Assembly: GCA_031281895.1 (NCBI GenBank)
Contig: JAITET010000004.1
Location: forward strand, 1 to 5,081
DNA: 5,081 nt
Direction of reading: 5' to 3'
From: Puniceicoccales bacterium
GTDB lineage: Bacteria; Verrucomicrobiota; Verrucomicrobiia; Opitutales; JAIRKQ01
How positions within the stretch are numbered: position 1 is the first letter of the stretch; each line of letters starts with the position of its first letter. The position numbers and the translations under genes are program-made. This document shows, in pieces, positions 1-5,081 of the stretch. Under the pieces are notes generated by a model, which was not told the DNA's origin, did no database searches, and saw only the letters and a list, made by a program, of their open reading frames with translations.

Positions 1-2
1 TG

Positions 3-1103
3 ACGAATAAATATGCCGAAGGATACCCTGGTAGGCGTTACTATGGCGGTTGTGATAATGTCGATGTCGTTGAACGGCTAGCCATCGATCGTGCCAAACA
101 ATTATTTGGAGCAGAGCATGTTAACGTACAACCCCATTCAGGTAGCCAGGCGAACTCGGCTGTTTATACTGCAACGTTAAACCCCGGAGACAAAATTTTA
201 ACCTTGTCTTTGGAAAATGGAGGGCACCTGACCCATGGCCATCCCAAAAACACAAGCGGTATGCTGTATAGAGTAATTCACTATGGCGTATCTGCGGAGA
301 CCGGCCGCATCGACTATGACCAAATGGAACAATTGGCAAAAGCTGAACGCCCGAAGCTGATAACCGTTGGGGCATCGGCCTACTCTAGAGCCATAGATTT
401 CAAGCTGGTATCCGAAATCGCCCATTCCTACGGTGCATTGGTCTTAGCTGATATTGCCCACATAGCTGGCCTCGTTGCAACGGGATTGCATCAAAGTCCA
501 GTTCCATACTGTGAATTCGTCACTACAACGACCCATAAAACCCTACGTGGTCCGCGGGGAGGAATGATAATGTGCAAAGGAGAATTTGCCAAGGCTATCG
601 ATTCTGCTGTCTTTCCGGGAACGCAAGGAGGACCACTGATGCATGTTATCGCAGGGAAAGCTGTCTGTTTTCTAGAAGCCTTAAAACCTGAATTTAAACA
701 ATATCAAAGCCAAATTATTAAAAATGCTGCCATTCTTGCCGAACAGATGACTTCCCATGGCTACCACATTGTGACCGGAGGAACGGATAATCACCTGATG
801 CTTGTTGACTTGCGTACTGTCCATGAGGATTTAACGGGTAAAGATGCAGAGATCGCCCTTGAAAATGCCAATATCACGGTTAATAGAAACGTTATTCCCA
901 ATGAAACAAGAAGTCCTTTGCTCGCCAGTGGGTTAAGGTTGGGCACTCCCGCAGTCACTACGCGAGGAATGGGGGAAAAAGAAATGATTCAAATTGCAGA
1001 ATTCATAAAAACCATACTTTCAGACCCTGAAAATAAATCCACGATTTCCAGCGTCAAAGATGGGGTTTTGAACCTTTGTGACAAATTCCCACAGCCTTAC
1101 TAA
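3..1103 (+). CDS. glyA: Serine hydroxymethyltransferase, 5'-truncated by window edge
   Basis: This PLP-dependent cytosolic enzyme interconverts serine + tetrahydrofolate and glycine + 5,10-methylene-tetrahydrofolate, the main source of one-carbon units. The frame is open from the left edge; the first complete codon is at 3. It gives 366 residues that align from memory with E. coli GlyA from about residue 52 to its C-terminus, so roughly 51 N-terminal residues and the start lie outside. Visible landmarks are the TNKYAEGYPGRRYYGG active-site loop at the very beginning, QPHSGSQAN, the GGHLTHG segment, the D-x-AH-x-AGL segment whose Asp contacts the PLP pyridine nitrogen, and TTTTHKTL with the Schiff-base lysine codon at 537-539. 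GGPLMHVIAGKA, GGTDNHL and a GTPAVTTRG block follow. No frameshift or missing key residue is seen. The ATG at 204 is internal, not the real start. The TAA stop at 1101-1103 lies 8 bases from the stop of the convergent hypothetical gene. Family identification is essentially certain. Confidence 0.97.
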   Translation, partial: TNKYAEGYPGRRYYGGCDNVDVVERLAIDRAKQLFGAEHVNVQPHSGSQANSAVYTATLNPGDKILTLSLENGGHLTHGHPKNTSGMLYRVIHYGVSAETGRIDYDQMEQLAKAERPKLITVGASAYSRAIDFKLVSEIAHSYGALVLADIAHIAGLVATGLHQSPVPYCEFVTTTTHKTLRGPRGGMIMCKGEFAKAIDSAVFPGTQGGPLMHVIAGKAVCFLEALKPEFKQYQSQIIKNAAILAEQMTSHGYHIVTGGTDNHLMLVDLRTVHEDLTGKDAEIALENANITVNRNVIPNETRSPLLASGLRLGTPAVTTRGMGEKEMIQIAEFIKTILSDPENKSTISSVKDGVLNLCDKFPQPY

Positions 1104-1111
1104 AGCAAATC

Positions 1112-1861
1112 TTAGACGCTTACGGATCTTCCAGCTAAAGGGCGTTGCCTCATTTTGGATCGTAGTGCAAGACTGACAGGGCGATTTTTGATATCATTTT
1201 CCAAGCGTTTCGGATCCGCTGCTTTGATCCGCGAAATAAACTCATCACTGGAACTTTTCACCGTTGGCAACTTGGTCGTTGACATGCCATTGTTCCAAAG
1301 CTTTTGGACCCGTTCATCATCCAAATTTCTCAAGGCTAGTCGAATGCTTTGTATGTCTTCCTTGTTTAAGATTTCTACCACCAATTTGTGTGGATTCGCA
1401 TTCGCAGCTACACGCAAAAATGGAAGAGAAAGCTTTATATCCTTGGGAATGAGGTCAGGATTTAGCCCTTTCGAAAACAACTGTCCAAACATGGCTTCTG
1501 GGAGCACATCATATTTTTCTATGAAATCCGATATCTGTTTTTGATCCCACGAATTCATATGAGAAATAAGTTCCTCTGGACGCCTATCGAGGCATTTCTC
1601 AATGAATGATTGGGAGGCAAGGATACGTATCGGAACCTTATCTAGGGTAACCGCTTCACTGGACAGCATGTGTGAATATACCTTCGCGTCAAATCCTGGA
1701 GCCTCGGTAGAAAAATTTTCAATCTTCTTTGAGAGGACACTTGTTTTGGGTGTGGATAATGAATTGGCAGCATCATTTGTTTGAATTCTCCTTCCCATAT
1801 CCTTCGTAGAAGGAGACCTTACCCTGTGGGAAGAGTGAAGATCTTTAGCAGATATTTTCAT
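1112..1861 (-). CDS. Hypothetical protein with three degenerate ~60-residue helical repeats
   Basis: I do not recognise this 249-residue protein. The first ~55 residues are rich in Ser, Thr, Lys, Arg and Asn and look disordered; there is no signal peptide or membrane segment. From about residue 66 to the C-terminus it consists of three degenerate repeats of 60-62 residues sharing the pattern L-x10-P-x8-F-[IL]-x7-P-x2-L, and it looks amphipathic and helical. The C-terminal tail is basic, with several Arg and Lys. I prefer the ATG at 1861, but the frame stays open to a TTG at 1897, which would add 12 residues. The only strong Shine-Dalgarno-like GGAGG (1885-1889) is 23 bases from the ATG, too far for normal use and inside the extended frame, so the start is uncertain. 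It lies 93 bases downstream of nifJ on the same strand and ends 8 bases from the convergent glyA stop. A role as a protein-interaction scaffold is only a guess from the repeat architecture. Confidence 0.72.
   Translation of the reverse strand: MKISAKDLHSSHRVRSPSTKDMGRRIQTNDAANSLSTPKTSVLSKKIENFSTEAPGFDAKVYSHMLSSEAVTLDKVPIRILASQSFIEKCLDRRPEELISHMNSWDQKQISDFIEKYDVLPEAMFGQLFSKGLNPDLIPKDIKLSLPFLRVAANANPHKLVVEILNKEDIQSIRLALRNLDDERVQKLWNNGMSTTKLPTVKSSSDEFISRIKAADPKRLENDIKNRPVSLALRSKMRQRPLAGRSVSV
1115..1666 (-). repeat. Three tandem protein-level repeats inside the hypothetical gene
   Basis: Read on the minus strand, the units are 1666-1481 (62 codons), 1480-1301 (60 codons) and 1300-1115 (62 codons, ending at the stop). 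In each unit the same anchors recur at the same distances: Leu, then Pro 11 later, Phe 9 later, Pro 9 later and Leu 3 later. Local matches are SFIEKCLDRRPEEL, PFLRVAANANPHKL and EFISRIKAADPKRL at the F-to-L core, and LPEAMFGQLFSKGLNPDLIP versus LDDERVQKLWNNGMSTTKLP at the junctions of units 1/2 and 2/3. Few identities remain beyond the anchors and I noticed no nucleotide-level repeat, so any duplication would be old. The residues just before unit 1 may be the tail of a further decayed unit. Confidence 0.65.
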
Positions 1862-1954
1862 AGAAAAGAAGCCTAAAGATTTTTCCTCCAATATCAATCT
1901 TTTTCACATCAGTTTACATTAGTTTTTAATGGGCGAACCTTTACACCAAGGCCA
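1862..1954. other. Short intergenic gap between nifJ and the hypothetical gene
   Basis: This 93-base AT-rich gap separates the nifJ stop from the hypothetical gene's ATG on the same strand. It contains a small perfect inverted repeat, CATTA (1917-1921) and TAATG (1927-1931), around a five-base loop, and the GGAGG listed separately. I see no GC-rich stem followed by a T-run, so no convincing intrinsic terminator for nifJ, and no good paired -35/-10 promoter. Co-transcription with nifJ is possible but unproven. Confidence 0.5.
1885..1889 (-). promoter_or_regulatory. Shine-Dalgarno-like GGAGG, badly spaced for the preferred start
   Basis: Minus-strand GGAGG is followed by 23 bases before the ATG at 1861. 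No ATG, GTG or TTG occurs in any frame within 5-12 bases downstream of it. It is the best purine-rich match in the gap upstream of the hypothetical gene, but it cannot simply be assigned to either candidate start (ATG 1861, TTG 1897). A weaker AGG at the usual distance from the ATG could serve instead, or initiation may not depend on Shine-Dalgarno pairing. Confidence 0.3.
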
Positions 1955-3781
1955 TTACCAATCCGTACGACCTGCTAGCATTTTGTAAAATGCATGGCGA
2001 GACCTAATATTTTCTTCTTCTTTTCTGAGCAAAACTTCGGCCCGTTCCGGATTTTTTTCAATTAATGTTTTAAACCTGTTTTCAGCGCTCATGTAATCCA
2101 TCAGTGGCAAACTTGGTTCCTTCGAGTCCAAGGTAAAAGCAAATTGCTCACTCCCTCGCTTTCTCGGGTCGTAGCGAAACAATGGCCAATAGCCACTGGC
2201 GACGGCTTTTCTCTGTTGTTCCAAACCATCCCGTAGATTATACCCATGGGCAATACATGGCGAATAGGCAATGATGAGAGCAGGGCCATCGTAGGACTCC
2301 GCTTCGTGAAAAGCTTGAATGACCTGGGAATCTTTCGCTCCGAGAGATACTTGGGCGACGTAAATGTTGCCATAGGTTACTGCCAAAAGGCCGAGGTCTT
2401 TCTTAGGCATTGACTTGCCTGCTGCTGCAAATTTGGCAACTGCACCGGTCGGAGTTGACTTCGACTGCTGCCCACCCGTATTTGAATACACCTCGGTATC
2501 GAGAACCAAGACATTAACGTTCTTACCGCTTGCCAGGACATGGTCAAGGCCACCGTACCCGATGTCATAGGCCCAACCATCTCCACCGACAATCCAAACA
2601 GATTTTTCTACCAAAAAGTCAGCCAACTGAGATAAAATTGCAGATTTTGGACCATTGATTGTGTGCAAAATATTGCGCAACTCTTTGATCCGTTGTCGCT
2701 GTTGAAAATTTTCCAATTCGCTGGTTTGCGGAGATGATAGCAATTCGTCGACAAGTTTGTCGCCAATTTCCGATCTCATCGCAATCAAAATTTCTCGGCA
2801 AATATTTCGTTTTTGATCCGTTGCTATGCGCATGCCAAGGCCAAATTCCGCATTGTCCTCAAACAATGAATTTGCCCAGGCGGGACCCTTGCCTTTGTCA
2901 TTCGTGCAATAGGGGGTGGTCGGCAAGTTGCCGCCATAGATCGAAGAACATCCCGTCGCATTTGCAATCAATAGCCTATCACCAAATATTTGGGTTAATA
3001 ATTTTAAATACGGTGTTTCTCCACATCCAGCACAGGAACCGGAATATTCAAACAGTGGTCGTTTGAATTGGACAGATTTCAAATCTGTTCCTAGGGTTGT
3101 CGGATCGGGATCCGGTAGCGATAGGAAGAAATCGTAGTTCTGTTTTTCCACCCCGACAACATTTTCGTGGGGAACAAAGTTAAGTGCCTTTTTCGTCGCA
3201 TCGGATTTATCCTTCGCTGGACACCCCGCAATGCACAATCCACATCCCGTACAGTCTTCGGGGGCAACCTGGATGGAAAACTTACAATTTGGGTTATCTT
3301 TGGATCGAAAATCCATTGATCGAAATCCTGGAGGAGCCGCTTGCAACAAATCTGCACCATAAAACTTGGAACGAATAGCAGCATGGGGGCAAACCATTAT
3401 GCATTTGTTACACTGTATGCACAGTTCGGGGGTCCAAACCGGAACTTCCTGGGCAATGTTACGTTTTTCCCAACGGGTCGTCCCGGACGGCCATGTACCA
3501 TCGGGAGGGAAGGCACTCACGGGTAGTTCATCCCCAGCATTTGCCATCATTTTCGCAATGACATTTCTAACAAAATCTGGAGCGCTTGAAGAGACGGTGG
3601 CAGGTCTTTCGCGACCATTGATTTTGCCCGTTGTATCGAGCTTGTACAAATGTTCCAAGGTCATTTCCACGGCGGTGAAATTTTTCTGTACTACCGCTTC
3701 CCCCTTTGATCCGTAGGTCTTTTTAATGGCATTCTTTATCTTTGCAATGGCATGTTCGCGGGGTAAAATGCCCGAAATGGC
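1955..3781 (-). CDS. nifJ: nifJ open segment 3: PFOR domains IV-VI, ferredoxin-type and TPP-binding
   Basis: This is the downstream open part of the frameshifted PFOR gene, 608 homologous residues from GCC at 3781 to the TAA at 1955-1957. The first possible starts are a GTG at 3670 and an ATG at 3664, neither with a recognisable ribosome binding site. Numbering from the GTG, Cys84, 87, 90 and 94 form one [4Fe-4S] site and Cys140, 143, 146 and 150 the second. Cys213, 216, 241 and 472 match the proximal-cluster ligands of characterised PFORs. GDG at 363-365 through Asn397 (SNTGGQ) is the TPP/Mg-binding motif. The end, at FYKMLAGRTDW, lacks the long C-terminal extension described for the Desulfovibrio africanus enzyme. 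All metal and cofactor ligands expected in this part are present, which argues against long-standing pseudogene decay. Confidence 0.88.
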   Translation of the reverse strand, partial: AISGILPREHAIAKIKNAIKKTYGSKGEAVVQKNFTAVEMTLEHLYKLDTTGKINGRERPATVSSSAPDFVRNVIAKMMANAGDELPVSAFPPDGTWPSGTTRWEKRNIAQEVPVWTPELCIQCNKCIMVCPHAAIRSKFYGADLLQAAPPGFRSMDFRSKDNPNCKFSIQVAPEDCTGCGLCIAGCPAKDKSDATKKALNFVPHENVVGVEKQNYDFFLSLPDPDPTTLGTDLKSVQFKRPLFEYSGSCAGCGETPYLKLLTQIFGDRLLIANATGCSSIYGGNLPTTPYCTNDKGKGPAWANSLFEDNAEFGLGMRIATDQKRNICREILIAMRSEIGDKLVDELLSSPQTSELENFQQRQRIKELRNILHTINGPKSAILSQLADFLVEKSVWIVGGDGWAYDIGYGGLDHVLASGKNVNVLVLDTEVYSNTGGQQSKSTPTGAVAKFAAAGKSMPKKDLGLLAVTYGNIYVAQVSLGAKDSQVIQAFHEAESYDGPALIIAYSPCIAHGYNLRDGLEQQRKAVASGYWPLFRYDPRKRGSEQFAFTLDSKEPSLPLMDYMSAENRFKTLIEKNPERAEVLLRKEEENIRSRHAFYKMLAGRTDW

Positions 3782-4472
3782 AAAAAAAACAGGTTTGCAT
3801 AATAGTATTTGTTCGGCCCCCCATTCCCGCTTTTCTTGCTACATTGTAAGCGTCAATGGCATAGACTTCCAAATTTAACCGCTGAATTTCACTTTGTACT
3901 TCCTGGGGGAGATGTTGCCATAAATCCTCTCGGCCATGGGGAGTATTTAACAGTAAAATTGCTTCAGTCCGAGCATACTTAAGAATATCGTATTTGTCCA
4001 AAAATGAGTATTGGTGGCATGCAACAAAATTTGCCTTGTCAATCAAATAGGGTGCTTCTATCGGATTTGGGCCGAATCGCAGGTGAGACACCGTCATGGC
4101 ACCCGATTTTTTGGAATCGTAAACAAAATACGCCTGGGCATAATTATCGGTCTCCGTCCCAATAATTTTGATGGTATTTTTATTGGCACCAACGGTCCCG
4201 TCTGCCCCAAGACCGAAAAATATCGCTTCGAACAGATCCCCATCTTCTATTTTGAAGTTCATGTCATAGGCTAGGGATGTGTGTGTAATATCGTCGTTAA
4301 TGCCTACGGTGAAATGTTTTTTTGGATTTTCTTTGCACAACTCATCAAAGATCGCTTTTGCCATCGCCGGAGAAAACTCCTTCGATCCCAGCCCATAGCG
4401 TCCGCCAATGGCAGTTATGTCTTTGAACTCCGTAGTTTTACTTGACCTCAAATAGTGGTTCTCCGACTGCAC
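3723..4472 (-). CDS. nifJ: nifJ open segment 2: PFOR domain III (gamma-subunit-like)
   Basis: This is the middle open segment of the frameshifted PFOR gene. The open frame can be read from a GTG at 4472, but the first ~11 residues overlap segment 1 out of frame and are not PFOR-like. Homology starts at about 4439 (KTTEFKDITAIGGRYGLGSKEF) and continues for 219 residues. It carries TVGINDDITHTSL, the GLGADGTVGANKN motif of the POR gamma-type domain, VACHQYSFLDKYD, VYAIDAYNVARKAGMGGRTN and IMQTCFF. After the two Phe codons within the T8 tract (3782-3789), the frame switches to about 19 unrelated residues and a TAA at 3723-3725. The conserved continuation AISGILPREHAIAKIK is in the next frame. 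I see no ribosome binding site that would make it an independent gene. Confidence 0.8.
   Translation of the reverse strand: MQSENHYLRSSKTTEFKDITAIGGRYGLGSKEFSPAMAKAIFDELCKENPKKHFTVGINDDITHTSLAYDMNFKIEDGDLFEAIFFGLGADGTVGANKNTIKIIGTETDNYAQAYFVYDSKKSGAMTVSHLRFGPNPIEAPYLIDKANFVACHQYSFLDKYDILKYARTEAILLLNTPHGREDLWQHLPQEVQSEIQRLNLEVYAIDAYNVARKAGMGGRTNTIMQTCFFCHFGHFTPRTCHCKDKECH
3782..3789 (-). other. Frameshift site 2 in nifJ (T8 homopolymer)
   Basis: The coding strand reads TG, eight T, then GCC. Seven T would give TGT TTT TTT GCC ATT TCG, encoding CFFAIS and continuing the conserved PFOR sequence. Eight T shift the frame to TGC CAT and reach a TAA at 3723-3725. A single-base expansion of a homopolymer is the simplest explanation, whether by replication slippage in the cell or by miscounting in sequencing. 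Confidence 0.88.
4438..4443 (-). other. Frameshift site 1 in nifJ (AAG-TAA)
   Basis: Minus-strand codons GTC AAG TAA AAC end the upstream PFOR frame. Skipping one base, most simply the T at 4440, gives AAG AAA ACT ACG GAG and runs directly into the PFOR frame with GGRYGLGSKEF. The lesion is therefore one surplus base or, equally for the frame, two missing bases. The linker between EPL and GGRY is about 3 residues shorter than in E. coli YdbK as I recall it. It could also have arisen anywhere in the overlap of the two open frames (about 4438-4472). Confidence 0.8.
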
Positions 4473-5081
4473 CCGGCTCCTTTGTCCGATCTAAAATTGC
4501 GATCCGTTTTACGGATTTTGGAAGAACAGCCACAAAGTGCTTTACTGAAAATGGTCGGTACAAATGAACCTTAACTAGTCCGACCTTTTCTCCATCTTTT
4601 TCGAAATACCTCACTGTTTTTGCCAGAGTTTCACAGCATGATCCCATGGAAATAACAACTCGCTCGGCATCCTTTGATCCAAAATATTCGAATGGTTTAT
4701 AATATCTCCCAGTCAATTTGCCAAACAAGTCCATATATTTTTCAACGATATCGGCAGCCTTATCGTAGAACTCATTGCTTCTCTCTCTTCCTTGAAAATA
4801 GACATCGGGATTTTGTGATGTTCCTCGGATAAATGGATTATCCGGCGATAGTGAACGGGCCCGGTGTTCCGCAATAAATTTTTCGTTGACCAGTTGGGAC
4901 AAAATTTCATCGCCAACACGTTTGTAGGTATTAACTTCATGGGAAGTCCTAAAGCCATCAAAAAAATGCATGAATGGTATCCGTGCTTCCAACGTTGCCG
5001 CATGGGCAATGCACGCCATATCGTGTGCTTCCTGTACGGAATTCGAAGCCAGCATAGCGAATCCTGTTTGTCGGCATGCCA
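4438..5081 (-). CDS. nifJ: nifJ open segment 1: PFOR domains I (part) and II
   Basis: This is the upstream open part of the frameshifted PFOR gene. The frame is open to the right edge; the first full codon starts at 5079. The 213 homologous residues begin with ACRQTGFAMLASNSVQEAHD, which corresponds to roughly residue 140 onward in known PFORs, so the ATG at 5055 is internal. It contains FFDGFRTSHE of the pyruvate/TPP-binding first domain, then a domain II stretch with VISMGSCCET and LDRTKEPGAVGEPL. Homology stops at LFEVK, immediately followed by an in-frame TAA (4438-4440). Family members continue with a further ~14-18 residues to a GGRYGL motif, found here in the next frame. On its own this fragment would lack all iron-sulphur clusters and the TPP pyrophosphate site. 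Confidence 0.85.
   Translation of the reverse strand, partial: ACRQTGFAMLASNSVQEAHDMACIAHAATLEARIPFMHFFDGFRTSHEVNTYKRVGDEILSQLVNEKFIAEHRARSLSPDNPFIRGTSQNPDVYFQGRERSNEFYDKAADIVEKYMDLFGKLTGRYYKPFEYFGSKDAERVVISMGSCCETLAKTVRYFEKDGEKVGLVKVHLYRPFSVKHFVAVLPKSVKRIAILDRTKEPGAVGEPLFEVK

Larger units (their letters stand above)
1955..5081 (-). pseudogene. nifJ: Pyruvate:ferredoxin (flavodoxin) oxidoreductase, two frameshifts, 5' end outside window
   Basis: Single-chain PFOR oxidatively decarboxylates pyruvate with CoA to acetyl-CoA and CO2, passing electrons through three [4Fe-4S] clusters to ferredoxin or flavodoxin. The window encodes about 1,040 residues if two frameshifts are repaired. Adding the roughly 140 missing N-terminal residues gives about 1,180, normal for this family, so no large part has been lost. 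Homology runs in three consecutive frames: 5079-4441, 4439-3783 and 3781-1955. The first break, at 4438-4443, produces a TAA. The second is one surplus T in a T8 tract at 3782-3789 and leads to a TAA at 3723-3725. Landmarks present are FFDGFRTSHE, LDRTKEPGA, GGRYGLGSKEF, GADGTVGANKN, two ferredoxin-type CxxCxxCxxxC motifs, the proximal-cluster CAGCGETP and the TPP-binding GDGWAYDIG. As written, no full-length product can be made by standard decoding. The good preservation suggests a recent lesion or a sequence error. The start and promoter are not visible. Confidence 0.9.

Noticed and set aside
1155..1544. 129-residue plus-strand open frame opposite the hypothetical gene
   Set aside because: It lies wholly inside the longer minus-strand gene, whose product shows internal protein repeats; the plus-strand translation shows no domain-like pattern. 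It is treated as an antisense shadow.
2734..3066. 110-residue plus-strand open frame inside nifJ, and other short frames at 2101-2801, 3091-3716 and 4011-4274
   Set aside because: They overlap strongly conserved PFOR coding sequence in other frames and have no recognisable motifs of their own.
3782..3789. Programmed -1 ribosomal frameshifting on the T-rich slippery tract
   Set aside because: Restoring the PFOR frame needs a +1 move (skip one T), not -1. The gene also has a second, unrelated break that such a site could not explain.
4438..4440. Stop-codon readthrough or a recoded TAA in nifJ
   Set aside because: The sequence after the TAA in the same frame is not PFOR-like; homology resumes one base out of phase, so readthrough would not restore the protein.
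3723..5081. A natural split of PFOR into separate alpha-, gamma- and delta/beta-like subunits, since the breaks fall near domain III edges
   Set aside because: The inner segments have no start codon with a ribosome binding site, their junction ends carry out-of-frame non-homologous residues, and conserved sequence continues straight across each break in another frame.
1..5081. Mobile elements, CRISPR arrays, tRNA or rRNA genes, toxin-antitoxin or defence genes
   Set aside because: No transposase motifs, long inverted or direct DNA repeats, regularly spaced short repeats or RNA-gene sequences were seen; almost all of the window is accounted for by three genes.

Overview
The window holds parts of two housekeeping metabolic genes and one unrecognised gene between them. 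The order is glyA (plus strand, 5' end missing), a hypothetical gene (minus strand), then a long nifJ-type pyruvate:ferredoxin oxidoreductase gene (minus strand, 5' end beyond the right edge). I see no RNA gene, insertion sequence, CRISPR array, phage gene or defence system.

Positions 1-1103 encode all but about the first 51 residues of serine hydroxymethyltransferase. Its PLP-binding lysine motif is intact. Positions 1112-1861 (minus) encode a roughly 249-residue protein of no family I recognise. It has a Ser/Thr/Lys-rich, probably disordered N-terminus, followed by three degenerate, probably helical repeats of 60-62 residues that run to the C-terminus. Positions 1862-1954 are a short intergenic gap. 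Positions 1955-5081 (minus) encode about 1,040 residues of pyruvate:ferredoxin oxidoreductase, from roughly residue 140 to the natural C-terminus. This coding sequence lies in three reading frames because of two frameshifts, near 4438-4443 and at a T8 tract at 3782-3789. The cofactor ligands of the iron-sulphur and TPP domains present in the window are otherwise intact. The frameshifts are therefore either very recent lesions, sequence errors, or (for the T8 site only) conceivably tolerated through transcriptional slippage.

A single-chain PFOR points to a bacterium with anaerobic or fermentative pyruvate metabolism: pyruvate + CoA + oxidised ferredoxin gives acetyl-CoA + CO2 + reduced ferredoxin. 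GlyA supplies glycine and one-carbon units. The two enzymes have no direct pathway link and face different ways, so they look like neighbours rather than an operon. By eye, base composition is moderate (mid-40s % GC) and similar across the genes. The style of the GlyA sequence and the presence of an odd repeat protein loosely suggest the PVC group (Verrucomicrobiota-like), but this is a weak impression from memory and not a sequence-proven assignment.

The two things most worth a second look are the double frameshift in an otherwise well-preserved PFOR and the internal repeat architecture of the hypothetical protein.
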